Source of the DNA: Pomphorhynchus laevis
Lineage: Eukaryota > Acanthocephala > Palaeacanthocephala > Echinorhynchida > Pomphorhynchidae
Direction: 5' to 3'
Assembly (NCBI GenBank): GCA_012934845.2
Contig: WNNJ02000199.1
Span: 124,001 to 188,000 of the forward strand
Length of the DNA: 64,000 nt
Shown: one piece after another, positions 34,701 through 44,390 of the stretch
Layout: every line of letters begins with the position of its first letter
Numbering within the stretch: the first letter of the stretch is position 1
Notes under the pieces: model-generated
The model's input: only the letters and a program-made list of their open reading frames with translations
Databases searched by the model: none
Told to the model about the DNA's origin: nothing
Program-made: the position numbers and the translations under genes

Positions 34701-35232
34701 GCAAAAATGTACATTTTAGTATTTAATACAAATTGATCTTTTATAATTTTATTTAAAATAAACATATTTGTTTCTTGATTTATAATCAACAACAGCATTT
34801 TTATTAAGGTTCCTCGAAACCTTCTGATTGAGAGAATTTTTATGATAAATTGAAGATTGAAGTCCATAGAATTTTCATGAAAATTCAAGATTCCAGACAA
34901 AACAAATCGTCACGAAGATTAAAGATTTAAGTTCAACTAATCTTCACTAATATAATAAGCCTTAAAATCATGTAGTAAAAAATAAATCATATAATAATTA
35001 AAAAAGCATTTAGTGATTATTAATTTCATTCGCACAATTTTGTAATATTTTTTTAAATCGATTTATTCTTCGATAAAAGATTTTTAACGTGGAAACCTTT
35101 TACAATAATATTTTGCATTTAGCTTTTAAAGCATTTGACGAGACGAAATTATTTCAACAAACCAAAGAAGAAACAACACAAGTTAGCGATATACTCACAA
35201 AAACAATACCTGATTTGTTAGAAAATATTTAA
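31798..35232 (+). CDS. Unrecognised gene, four exons with consistent splice phases
   Basis: Exons 31798-31907, 32708-32835, 34482-34553 and 35123-35232 are each flanked by AG and GT (donors GTGAGT, GTATAT, GTTGGT). Their lengths (110, 128, 72, 110) keep one frame throughout, 139 codons to the TAA at 35230. Exon peptides: GWIYNRNYGHIMLINEQQLY; ICDRLKLQTLSYNMAAIIIQ then DRYLRCFIWPRIP; DDSSRIPIAALELCGIIVV; AFDETKLFQQTKEETTQVSD then TIPDLLENI. The Met at 31852 could start a 121-residue protein; the exon upstream of it (acceptor GCTTTAG) may be extended by a further 5' exon or a trans-spliced leader. The peptide is compact and mostly helical in look; AAIIIQKNHDRYLR resembles an IQ motif only loosely. 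I do not recognise the family. Introns 2 and 3 hold a LINE tail and plain AT-rich DNA; a family C hammerhead unit sits in intron 1. Confidence 0.6.
32130..32216 (-). ncRNA. Hammerhead-like element family C
   Basis: The minus strand reads TTGAAGATGCTAACAGAAG (from 32207), TTACCGAAATATC, and ends TTTTTTGATCCAGCTCCAAT. It is the same unit as at 48611 with some core changes, and lies in intron 1 of the four-exon gene, antisense to it. Confidence 0.5.
32836..33682. other. Intronic AT-rich DNA
   Basis: Nothing recognised except a short copy at 33390-33440 (TTTGGCTCCATTCTATAAAT) of the block repeated at 20826 and 34246. Confidence 0.4.
33683..34095 (+). mobile_element. 5'-truncated 3' end of the I/Jockey-like LINE family, copy 3
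   Basis: Starts at GGGCCCTGAAACGGAATCAG, matching the full LINE at 18737, and continues nearly identical to 20341-20720. The shared block extends to about 34260 with the sequence also found at 20740-20860. It lies inside intron 2 of the four-exon gene. Confidence 0.75.
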
Positions 35233-35420
35233 GGTTTTGCTGTTAATTCCTATGACTTCTAATTACGGCAACTAATAAAATTTCACTTTTTTCTCAATAA
35301 TACCAAATTTAAAAATTCATATCTAACATTGCGATTATTAATCCGATTTATTAATTGTATTTTGAATGCACTTTGATCCAAAAATGCATACAAAAATGCA
35401 ATTTTTAATAATACTAAAAA

Positions 35421-35867
35421 ATACTATCGACCGAGAATGCATTAGATTTGCTATTAATCCAACACAACAGACATTATTACTGTGATTAGTTAACAAAAAT
35501 ACTCTGCATAGCGTGTTGTCTTTATCAAAGCCAGAAATAATTTTGTTTGCAACGTCTACGTGTTGCGCTAATCTTGTGGCAATCATTATATCAGTTTCGT
35601 ATTACCGTGGTTTGATGACCTGATTGAGAAAGTTATATGTTCATATAACATTTATACAAGTTTTACATAAAAATAATTTTTTAATATGTGCAAGGATCGA
35701 ATGAACGAGGTGAGTGTCGTACGAGTACTGAATTTATACCACTTTGTGCATAAATGTAACAAAATAGGTGGTATACGTTTTTTTATATATATTGTATATC
35801 ATAAATACAAATTACTCATACGAAAAATGTACCAATCAGATAACTGAGTCGACATATTTTATACTAT
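35421..35867 (-). repeat. 440-bp dispersed unit, copy 1 (twin at 61692)
   Basis: More than 98 percent alike to 61692-62128 by eye, apart from a 12-bp indel in the TTTTTTATATATATTG run and a few substitutions. It starts on the minus strand with TATGTCGACTCAGTTATCTG, the same block that ends many PLE tails at 48-55 kb. The minus frame MIATRLAQHVDVANKIISGF is open for about 80 codons in both copies. Confidence 0.8.
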
Positions 35868-36800
35868 CATCAATGTATCGAAACATATATTTCATATATT
35901 TATATTGTTTAGATTTAGTTTTTACATAGTTATGAACAAATTCATATTCTATAAAGCTTAAAAACAAGTCAGCTATTATTGGGCTACTATTTCCACCCAT
36001 TGGAACAACTTTTATTTGTCTAAATATAGATGTCCCTACTTTTAAATAATTTTGATTTATCAAAATATTTAAGAATTCTATTAAATTTTATCCATATATT
36101 TATATTTACTTGATGGTTTAATTTTTGTTAGATAGGCGTTATAATTATTATAACATATATATGTATATCTTTTTCCGAATATAAGATTAATTAATTTTAC
36201 TAATGCTTCTTTAATATCTACTAAATCTAGATTTGTATAAAGCGAACTAAAATCATATGTATTTATATTTTGAAAATTTATTCCTTTTGTCTGTTCTAAA
36301 AATTCTTTTGTAGAATTAATACTAAAATAGCTTTTTATACCAGTATTAATTTCGATTACCTTGCAATATTTTTTAAAATGTGCTTTAATTACTTTAAGTA
36401 TTTTATTCATATAGACAGAAAGTGGTTTTAATGTACATTTAAAAGCACTACATATGAACCTAGGTTTTATTGGATTTTTATGTAATTTTGGATTCCAATA
36501 TAATATAGGTATAGTTTTATTATCTAATTCAACCTTTATACCCTTTTTATCCATTATAGAACAGTGACTTGTAATAATTGTTTCAAAACTCAACTCACTA
36601 CGTTCATATGTTGGATTTACATTTAAATCATTAGAATTAACCTCTTTCATTAGTATATCATAATAGAGCTTTTTGAATATGAAGACAAAGTTATTACTAG
36701 CTTTATCAATAGTTGTTATTATATAGTTATCCTTTAATTTAGTAAGTTCTGTATACATATCTTTATTAATTTTGTCTTTCCTTTTGTAATTGTTTGTTAT
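35421..36800 (-). mobile_element. Naiad-type PLE: reverse transcriptase plus a 440-bp non-coding unit
   Basis: The minus strand has the longest RT stretch of the window (36758-36081, 225 codons): TTIDKASNNFVFIFKKLYYD, then YWNPKLHKNPIKPRFICSAF, YDFSSLYTNL (first catalytic Asp region) and IKPSSKYKYMDKI. It continues at 36063-35870 with VPMGGNSSPIIADLFLSFIE and MFRYIDD. Directly after the Y-I-D-D box the RT is replaced by a 440-bp unit (35867-35421) that recurs at 61692-62128. The RT is therefore truncated. The GIY-YIG part is not attached. Confidence 0.8.
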
Positions 36801-37190
36801 TTGTCATTGTAACAATAATTCAATATTATAGCATTAAAGCAATATTACTAGCATTATCGATAGTTGCTTAACGACTTACTTTTTTAAAACTAACATTTTT
36901 AACGAACAAGGTAATTAATAATATATAACATTAAAACATATATACAAAAAATTATATAATTATATTACTACATATTTAATAAATCGATAATATATCGTAA
37001 TCTTATTTGAAAATTGTGCACTTGATTAAAATTAAGAATTTTAATCAGGTCAACAAAATATTAAGATAAAATCAATAAAAATTTGATTTTATTCGATTTA
37101 ATAATTTAGATAAATTAATAAATTCATTATTAATAAATTTATTTATTTATAAATTTATAAATTTTAAAAGTTAATTTTAGTTTAATCTAC
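36801..37190. other. AT-rich stretch
   Basis: No gene or repeat recognised beyond simple AT runs. Confidence 0.4.
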
Positions 37191-37400
37191 TAGTAAATAA
37201 TATGCGATATAAAAGGATTAGAGGTCATCAGGAGGAACTGCTATGTTACCAGGTTTTTGCCTCTAATTCCTCTACCCAGCGGGGCCAAATACGTGCTAGT
37301 GACGTATTTCTCTGATTAAATTTAATTATCTAATATCTTAATCTAATCCAAAGTACATTTATTTTCTATCAATAAAAATTTCCGCTAAATATTATTGATA
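37191..37400 (-). mobile_element. PLE 3' tail fragment
   Basis: The minus strand carries CTGGTAACATAGCAGTTCCT and CTGATGACCTCTAATCC and the GGCCCCGCTGGG block. One arm of the long helix is deleted here. Confidence 0.6.
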
Positions 37401-37900
37401 TTTAAATAATATTTTGTTGATATTTACAATTTCCAAATAAATAGAATATTCATTCACTAATTATTATCTAACAAACAGAGTATATTATACACTATAAATG
37501 CTAACTACTGTCATATCTCTAGTTTTTTTAACGAAGTACGGTTTGCACTTTTAGAATAGCGAGAAAAGTTGTTTTGATATTAAATTATAATATAAATACA
37601 TTATATTAAAAGTTACTTAATTTAATTAATAAATAGAACTTAATTAAATATTTAATATTAATATCTTGCTGTTAAATTATTAAAATTATCAAATTTTAGC
37701 AAACTTAAAGAATAAAAATTGATTTAATTAATAAATAATAAAAAATATTATTTAATTAAAAAAAATAAATGTAGTGTCATTTAATTTGAGATAACAGCAA
37801 ACTATATTAAATTGTGGATATATTCATAATTAAAAACACATTAAGTCTATTAAATTTTATTATTAAATTTAATATGCGTTTGATATAATACGTCGATCAC
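37401..37900. other. AT-rich stretch
   Basis: No open frame or repeat supported. Confidence 0.4.
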
Positions 37901-37901
37901 A

Positions 37902-37981
37902 AGTCCATGTGGGATACCGCCTGCCCATGTGGGATGCCGCCTAGCCATGTTGGATGCCGCCTACCCATGTAGGACCTATGT
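37902..37981. repeat. 20-bp tandem repeat, four units
   Basis: Units of the form CCATGTGGGATGCCGCCTAC, GC-richer than the surroundings. Confidence 0.8.
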
Positions 37982-38359
37982 ATATATATAGTCATTTAGC
38001 ACCGTCCTATTTCAACCACTATACGGACACATACACTTACCAGAAAAGAAAAATATGCCAAATACGGAGAACGGGTCACAATAAATGGATGAATTTTATC
38101 CATTTATTGTATCCACTACTGGTAGAGTTGGGTACAATGTGGAGGTCATTCTAAAGCGAATAGCAACCAAGAAAGCAAACAAGAATGGGGAGGATTATAA
38201 ACAAATGACACAAGAGATTTGCACATCACCTTGAGTTTTAAATTAGCGAAAATGGCTAAATTTTGCATCAGGGCAATTCGGCGAGAACAAATTGAAGAAT
38301 TCCTGTTTATGTAGCTTGATGTTGTTGTTTTAATGTTAGCTTTTAATGTCAAACATATG

Positions 38360-38645
38360 TTTTTAATGTTGTTACAACTGCCATATGACATACCGCGGTG
38401 TAGTAATAAATAACTATGTTTTTCACAAGGAGTCATAAACAACAAACAGCATATTATATATCTTAATCAGAACAAGAAATAGAACTGAATTATTCAAGCA
38501 ATATTTAAAGTCTCTACTTTGAACATTACAAGAATATTGCTTTGAATATTGCAAATAATCGACTGGACATACGTAGCGACTTTGGATATTGCAAAAACAA
38601 TTTGTTTCTATTTCTTGGTCTTATGATGATATACAGAATGAAGCC
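38360..38645. repeat. Two inverted pieces of the family E hammerhead-bearing repeat
   Basis: 38370-38520 matches 44153-44320 (AATAAATAACTATGTTTTTC, AACAAGAAATAGAACTGAAT) on the plus strand. 38540-38645 matches the same sequence in reverse. The hammerhead core itself was not found in these pieces. Confidence 0.6.
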
Positions 38646-38691
38646 TACTGTTTATGCTTCATTGTAGGATTATATATATAATTATATATAA

Positions 38692-39113
38692 TTTTCACGA
38701 AAAAAAGTGATTATTGTTAATACGCGGTAGTAGAAGAAAATTTAGATAATAAAATACAAAATACTAAGAGAGCAATGTTGGATTGGTCAACCAATGACTA
38801 ATGTAGGTAACGATATAAATGTGGAGAATCACTTCGCATGGAGCGACAAGAAACAACCCTCATTATTTTAAGAAGATATTCAGGCACATTTTATTTTTTC
38901 GTTTGACATTGTTTAATGTTTTTAGTATTCTTAACTTCTACTTCAGATTTAATAAGTTTGAATTATATATAGTGATTCTCCACATTTACACCGTTACCTG
39001 TATCAGTAATTAGTTGGCCAATCCAACGTTGCTCTCTTAGTTTTCTTTGTATTTTATTATATAAATTTTCTTCTACTACCACGTATTCAAAATAATCACT
39101 TTTTTCGTGAAAA
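38692..39113. repeat. Foldback element with ~142-bp arms
   Basis: The left arm 38692-38833 (starts TTTTCACGAAAAAAAGTGAT) and right arm 38971-39113 are reverse complements at roughly 90 percent, with a 137-bp spacer. Part of the left arm and the spacer (GTAACGATATAAATGTGGAG, then AAGAAGATATTCAGGCACAT) recurs as a single copy at about 39290-39480. No transposase seen. Confidence 0.8.
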
Positions 39114-39284
39114 TTAAGACAATGATTGACAACCGAATCCCGCGCGCTTAAGTTAAGGCGCTTTCATCTCTACATAAACATAAAGAAATAATTATACAAA
39201 ATGCAGATAAAAGTCTGGAGGCTGTAATATGGAGAAAGACGGATTACATACACTAGGACCAGGTCAACTAAGATCAACGTTGTT

Positions 39285-39490
39285 AACCAACGTTGGTCAA
39301 CTGATACAGGTAATAGTATAAATGTAGAGCCTTTCTTCGTATGGCGCGACAATAGACCACCCTAGTGATTCTAAGAAGATATTCACGCACATATTATTTT
39401 CTCTTTGCTTTTAACATGATTTTCTGTTTTTAACACTCTTAGCTTGTATTTTAGATTGAAACAGTTTAAATAAACGAAAAGTTTTTAATA
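39285..39490. repeat. Single copy related to the foldback element
   Basis: Contains CAGGTAATAGTATAAATGTA and AAGAAGATATTCACGCACAT, matching 38800-38960. Confidence 0.6.
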
Positions 39491-39689
39491 TCTTTGATTT
39501 CGTAGTGGAGAAGAACATCCAATCATATTGGTTATCAATAGAGTACTTCGTGAAAAATCCAATACATTTATCGATTATTCCTCTTGTCTGATTTATTTAT
39601 ACCAATAATAATTTTTTTCAAAACTATTAGTCAGGATGATATTATAAAAATTTTACCTTAGGATGAAGGTGGAAAAATAGTAATTTTGA

Positions 39690-40600
39690 GTACTGAATAT
39701 TATGTTGTTGAAGGGTACAGTCAATTATGCACGTCAACTTATAGGAAAAAATGACTCATTAAATAACGGAATTGTCATCCATGTTAACTCCACAACAAAA
39801 GGATGCATTACACACGTAGACACTATGAAGCAGCTAATTTCAAGCGATCCGAAACCCGGACGTATGTATTTGCTACAAAAGATACACAATAACCAAACGG
39901 CGTCCAGGTAAACCGATCATTAGTAATTGTGGTGCTGCCACTGAATGTGTTGCTAAGTATCTGCATGGTATTCTAAATCCCGTACTAGAAAGTGCCCCAG
40001 CATATCTGGGGAGTACAGATGACTTTAAAAAAATACAAAAGATTATCTAGCAGAATATCATAAAAATACCATATAATCATTTATTATTTACCTTTAATTT
40101 TATGTATATATAGTGTAGGATACATAGACTCGGTTATCTGATCTGATATAACAATACATTCATGTTTGGAGATGAATTATATCATCAATTGAAAGGGCAC
40201 AGCAAAAAGCAGTTCAGTTGCACCGACATAAGCTGAACTCTATGTCGCCGACATTGAGTATCAAAATTCATTGAAAGTTATGTCACAAAACCAACAGTGT
40301 GCCTAAGGTATATCGACGATATTTTTATTGTATACAACCATGGTGAAGAATCATTAGCTGCTTTTATTATAGAACTTAACAATATATCGGAATTAACATT
40401 CACACCTTCGTATTTGTAAATGACAGATTAACATTCCTAAACGTTGAATTATACATAGACGAACAGAATAGATGGCAAAGCACGCTCCATCGTAAATATA
40501 CAAACTCGCGGTCTATGATCAACGGAAATGGTGTCCATCCACATAAGACTAAACGAATAATTGTTAGAAACGAGGCAATTTGGATTAAATTTTTTTATAT
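39690..40600 (+). mobile_element. Second PLE family: reverse transcriptase fragment
   Basis: Reads PGRMYLLQKIHNNQ (RT finger), then IISNCGAATECVAKYLHGIL and ESAPAYLGSTDDFKKIQ, then CLRYIDDIFIVYNHGEESLA (Y-I-D-D catalytic box, about 40310) and FLNVELYIDEQN with HRKYTNSRSMINGNGVHP. This is the usual Penelope/Poseidon/Neptune-type RT, clearly different from the AT-rich Naiad-type RT. Several frames are used, so it is broken. It may be from the same family as the endonuclease at 55640-56440. Confidence 0.75.
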
Positions 40601-40907
40601 ATATTGTAATTACTGAAACTAATAAAGTTTTACCTTTTTCTTCTGTTTTATTTAAAAATAATTTTAAATATAACTATTCAGATAATTTAGAAATTTTAGA
40701 TATTTAATGTAATAAAAGAAGAATTCATGTAATAATATTTAATGTTTAATTTATATTTAATGTAAGAAGAATCTTACATTGCGATTAGTAAATTCTTTTT
40801 AATTAATTAAAAAATTTTATAAATAAAAAATTATTAATTAATTATTAATTTTAAATTAATTAAAAAATTTAATATTTAAAAATTTAATTTTTAAATTAAA
40901 TAATAAT
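40600..40907. other. AT-rich stretch
   Basis: No gene seen. Confidence 0.4.
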
Positions 40908-41085
40908 ACTAGTATTAATTAAATATTAATAGTATTATTAATACTATTATTAGTATTAATATTAACTAGTATTACGTCACTAGTATTAATTAAATATTAA
41001 TAGTATTATTAATACTATTATTAGTATTAATATTAACTAGTATTACGTCACTAGTATTAATTAAATATTAATACTAGTGACGTAT
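40908..41085. repeat. 71-bp tandem repeat, about 2.4 units, internally palindromic
   Basis: ACTAGTATTAATTAAATATT starts at 40908, 40979 and 41050. Each unit contains mirror segments (TAGTATTATTAATACTA) and ends ACGTC. Confidence 0.85.
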
Positions 41086-41182
41086 TAGTTTAATATTTAT
41101 ATTAAATTAATTACAAAATATTTAATTTACTAATTTTTCCTAAATTCATATGTGAAAATTACTTAAAATACAATTTTTATAG

Positions 41183-41845
41183 GACGATTCTGACATATTA
41201 GACTATAGACAATTCTACCGAACAATTAAAGGATCAGGTGAAAAATGTTCAACTATAATTCGTAAAGTACATGGATTTTGCATATATCGACAACTCACAA
41301 CTACTGGCCTTTATGAGTATCGAGCCGAAGCTTTGCTAGTCAATTTTATTGACTGTGATCGTCTTCATAAGATACTGTACGATGTTACAATGATGAAGTC
41401 ATTTAATTCTAAGATTCATAACGTTCAAATTATTAAGGATGATTCTTCGAAGAATACCCAAGTAATTTATTGTGAAGTAAAATTTCCTTGGTACATGTTT
41501 AATCGAGCCTATTTAATTGCACAAACGCACACCATGATTGAGAGAAATAATTCAAAAATCTACCTGGGAATGCAACAAAATGCCCGAAACGAAATTGCAA
41601 GCTTAGCGCAAATATCATCTAATGTATCTGATTGTATTCAAGTAAATGACTTCTATTCATACATTGCACTTATTCAACACAAAAACTGTTCAACGATACA
41701 TATTCGACATTACGAGAATCCAAATAGTGATTTACCTAAATGCTGTATAAACAAATTGCTAATGAAGAGTTTTGTAAATTACCTGATTTCACTAAAACAG
41801 GTGCTTAACTCTCGCTATTTTTCGAAATTTGTAAAATCCGAGTAA
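41183..41845 (+). CDS. START-domain lipid-transfer protein, last exon
   Basis: The exon opens after acceptor CAATTTTTATAG at 41182 and stays open for 220 codons to TAA (41843-41845); a poly(A) signal AATAAA is at 41922-41927. Domain landmarks of PCTP/STARD7-type START folds in order: YRTIKGSGEKCSTIIRKV, GLYEYRAEALLVNFIDCDRL (family ...F.dis...l..v..d.dyr), VIYCEVKFPWYMFNRAYLIA (family vHWvthfPyPmysRDYVY), IHIRHYENPNSDLPKCCINK (family ...yyDdPqtxxPxxcisw), and a terminal helix SFVNYLISLKQVL. START proteins bind and move phospholipids or sterols in a deep pocket. Upstream exons were not found; the 5' side is occupied by repeats. Assignment to the family is firm, the exact paralogue (PCTP or STARD7 group most likely) is not. 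Confidence 0.8.
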   Translation, partial: DDSDILDYRQFYRTIKGSGEKCSTIIRKVHGFCIYRQLTTTGLYEYRAEALLVNFIDCDRLHKILYDVTMMKSFNSKIHNVQIIKDDSSKNTQVIYCEVKFPWYMFNRAYLIAQTHTMIERNNSKIYLGMQQNARNEIASLAQISSNVSDCIQVNDFYSYIALIQHKNCSTIHIRHYENPNSDLPKCCINKLLMKSFVNYLISLKQVLNSRYFSKFVKSE

Positions 41846-42094
41846 ATATAAAAACATACTTTTATCGTATACTTGTGTCTCAACATTTAAATACTCATTA
41901 AAATCTTTCACAATTTCCAAAAATAAATGAAAGTCATGCTGAACTGCATATTAAATTGAATAACCCCAACACATATTTTTTAATAAATGACTACAAAAAT
42001 CACATATAGAATTACATTCAAGAATTAAATAACTTTTCCATACAAAATATATTATACTAATTAAAATTAATTAAATTGTAATTATTTAGTTCCA
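41846..42094. other. 3' flank of the START gene
   Basis: Contains the poly(A) signal at 41922-41927 and plain AT-rich DNA. Confidence 0.5.
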
Positions 42095-42164
42095 GGTTCG
42101 CTAAGCCCTAGACGACTAAAGTCATCGTCTCGAGCTCACTACCGGTATAGTGAATTTGTGAACC
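42095..42164. other. 70-nt three-way-junction structure of unknown identity
   Basis: GGTTCGC (42095-42101) pairs with GTGAACC (42158-42164) over 7 bp including one G-T. Inside sit two hairpins: AGACGA ... TCGTCT (about 42110-42130) and CACTA ... TAGTG (about 42137-42152). It has tRNA-like size and acceptor-stem length but lacks D-arm and T-arm consensus and a third hairpin, so it is not called a tRNA. Much GC-richer than its flanks. Confidence 0.55.
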
Positions 42165-42469
42165 TAAAGAAACAAATAAATGCAGAGAATATTTAAATGC
42201 GGTTTTATCAGCAACACACTTTAGACTGATTAAGTATAATATAATAATTATATTATAATTATAATATTTATAATAAATATTTATAATATAATATATTATA
42301 ATACATATTAATATTTGTATTATTAATATTAACTTATTAACTTATTAACTTGTATCTCTCCGATAACGTTGATAACACAAATTATTATATAACATATTAT
42401 ATAACAATATTATATCTACATAAATCTAACAAAAATTAACCATCAAGTAAATATCAATATATAGATAAA

Positions 42470-42840
42470 ATTGAATAAACAACAATCTTTAAACATTTTG
42501 AAATATCAAAATTATTTAAAAGTATAGGTATCTATATTTAGACAAATAAAAGGTGTTCTAATGCGAGATCATAGTAGCTCAATTATAACTAACTCATTTT
42601 TAAGCTTTATAGAATATGAATTTGTTTATAACTGTTTAAAAAATAAATTTAAATTATATAAAGATATGAAATATATGTTTCAATATATTGATGATATATG
42701 TGTATTTAATTCTAATAAATTTTATTCAATAAGCGAACAAATTTATCCAAGTAGCCTTATTCTTAATAAAAGTAATATTGATGATAAAGAATGCATATAT
42801 CTAAATATGAACATTATATATATATTAGGAAAGACTTGAC
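42470..42840 (+). mobile_element. Naiad-type PLE RT fragment
   Basis: Open 42561-42839: FLSFIEYEFVYNCLKNKF, MKYMFQYIDDICVFNSNKFY, then LILNKSNIDDKECIYL. It is cut just after this by the palindrome at 42880. Confidence 0.75.
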
Positions 42841-42914
42841 ACCGACGACCAGGATACTTATTGTATTCGTTCATATATTAATATTAAAGAATAAACTGGT
42901 GTTAAAGTACGAGC

Positions 42915-42957
42915 AATATTATTACGTTTCGGCTAAAGCCTTCGTCAGATAATTGTA
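42915..42957 (-). ncRNA. Hammerhead ribozyme-like motif, family A (minus arm)
   Basis: Mirror copy; on the minus strand CTGACGA is at 42948-42942 and GAAA at 42930-42927 with the same helix II. Confidence 0.72.
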
Positions 42958-43012
42958 TGTTTATCAGAACCAAATTTTTTAAGGTCCTTAAAAAATTTGG
43001 TTCTGATAAACA

Positions 43013-43060
43013 TACAATTATCTGACGAAGGCTTTAGCCGAAACGTAATAATATTGCTCG
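43013..43060 (+). ncRNA. Hammerhead ribozyme-like motif, family A (plus arm)
   Basis: CTGACGA (43022-43028), helix II GGC-TTTA-GCC (43030-43039), GAAA (43040-43043), then CGTA with a 1-bp helix III and cleavage site G-U-A before 43048. Helix I: ATTAT (43017-43021) pairs with ATAAT (43048-43052), continued by CA/TG after a 2-nt bulge. All core boxes match the type I hammerhead with minimal helix III described for PLEs and retrozymes. Confidence 0.75.
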
Positions 43061-43081
43061 TACTTTAACACCAGTTTATTC

Positions 43082-43084
<3 letters not shown>

Positions 43085-43153
<69 letters not shown>
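43085..43153. repeat. (TA)n microsatellite
   Basis: About 34 uninterrupted TA units next to the palindrome. Confidence 0.95.
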
Positions 43154-43156
<3 letters not shown>

Positions 43157-43600
43157 TAACGCCTATCTAACAAAAATTAAACCATCAAGTAAATATAAAT
43201 ATATGGATAAAATTGAATTAATAGAATCCTTAAATATTTTGATAAATCAAAATTATTTAAAAGTAGGGACATCTATATTTAGACAAGTAAAATGTGTTCC
43301 AATGGAAGGTAATAGTAGCCCAATTATGGCTGACTTGATTTTAAGTTTTATAGAATATGAATTTGTTCATAACTGTGTAAAAATAAATCTAAATTATATA
43401 AAGATATGAAATATATGTTTCAATATATTGATGATATAGTGTATTTAACTCTAATAAATTTTATTCAATAAGCGAACAAATTTATCCAAGTAGCCTTATT
43501 CTTAATAAAAGTAATATTGATGATAAAGAATGCTGTAAAGAATGCTCTAATGTTCTAAATATGAACATTAAATTAACATCAATTAAAATATTATATATAG
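43154..43600 (+). mobile_element. Naiad-type PLE RT fragment, second copy
   Basis: KYKYMDKIELIESLNILINQ and FRQVKCVPMEGNSSPIMADL (43203-43409), followed by a frame-shifted Y-I-D-D box. The region overlaps in content with 42470-42840, so a duplicated or re-inserted copy. Confidence 0.75.
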
Positions 43601-43822
43601 GGCATCGGAGATGCCTTTTAAATATATCACAAGGCATCCGAAACAACTGATGGTAGTTCACCCTACTGATAAGTGCTGCCGGCTTCCATCAGATCGTCTA
43701 GGAGTGATAACGAAGTATGCTCTGCTTGTAATCAAACTCCGGTTTTTGGCAAAGTTCTGGATTTTAAAACTGTAGCTTGTAAGCTCACGGAGCACAAAGT
43801 GAACAATTCAGGTCTTTAATTA
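43600..43822. other. GC-richer unique block with hairpins
   Basis: Starts with a perfect hairpin GGCATC-GGA-GATGCC (43608) and a third GGCATCC at 43644 that could pair alternatively. A plus frame SDNEVCSACNQTPVFGKVLD ends with a stop near 43820 but has no support. Unidentified. Confidence 0.35.
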
Positions 43823-43869
43823 TATATAACTTTGAAAAGTAATCAAATTGATTCAACAATTTATATAAA

Positions 43870-44078
43870 TATGATTATTGGTCTCTACCAACAAAAAACA
43901 AAGATTAATTCTTCAATTTACGTTGTCCTTGCGGATTCTTCAAAAATTGTAATTTGCTTGAACACTTATTTTTTTTCTTTGTAAATGTTCAAGAAAATTA
44001 CAATTTTTAAAGAAACCGCAAGGCGAAACGTAAATTGAAGAATTAATCTTTGTTTTTTTGTGAGACCAATAATCATAT
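43870..44078. repeat. Palindrome with hammerhead-like cores, family D
   Basis: The left arm begins ATGATTATTGGTCTCTACCA and is mirrored at 44050-44078. Inner arms carry CCTTGCGGATTCTTCAAAAA (43927-43946) and its mirror at about 44003-44024. Spacer about 40 nt. Confidence 0.8.
44000..44045 (+). ncRNA. Hammerhead-like motif, family D, decayed
   Basis: AAAGA, a CC-GCAA-GG helix II, then GAAACGTA and flanking CAATTT / AAATTG that can form helix I. The minus-arm copy (43942-43928) retains TTGAAGAATCCGCAAGGAC. Both copies show core changes, so neither is likely active as it stands. Confidence 0.45.
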
Positions 44079-44350
44079 ATATATTTGAATACGGATTCAA
44101 ATGAAACTCTTATTATATATGTATATATTAATAACAAATTATATATATAATTTGTTGTTACTCCTGCCTGGGACACCTTATAGTGTACTCATAAATAAAT
44201 CACTATGTTTTCCTCATAAGGAGGCTATAACACCAGGCAGCATTCTATATTTCCTCATCAGACCAAGAAATAGAACAGAATTATTTTCGCAATATTCAAA
44301 GTCGCTACGTACTTCCAGTCATCCTATGTGTAACGACAAAACTACAACAG

Positions 44351-44390
44351 CGGTAGAAGCGTTTCACTCTATCGATGCTTATCAGTACCG
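44351..44390 (-). ncRNA. Hammerhead ribozyme-like motif, family E
   Basis: On the minus strand: CGGTA, CTGATAA, a 13-nt helix II segment, GAAA, CGCTTC, TACCG. Helix I CGGTA/TACCG is perfect and adjoins the U-C cleavage site, as in a type I hammerhead with tiny helix III. Two weak points: one core base (CTGATAA instead of CTGANGA) and an imperfect helix II. Confidence 0.6.

Larger units (their letters stand above)
42880..43089. repeat. Near-perfect palindrome with hammerhead-like cores, family A
   Basis: The arms are reverse complements along about 100 bp with the centre near 42984 (TTTTTTAAGG, T, CCTTAAAAAA). Each arm carries the family A core. It sits between two similar PLE RT pieces (42561-42839 and 43203-43560), so it probably inserted into or formed within that element. 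Confidence 0.85.

Noticed and set aside
42095-42164. tRNA gene
   Set aside because: Size and acceptor-like stem fit, but there is no D-arm, no T-loop GTTCRA at the right place and only two internal hairpins. A twister ribozyme was also considered; its conserved internal residues are missing.
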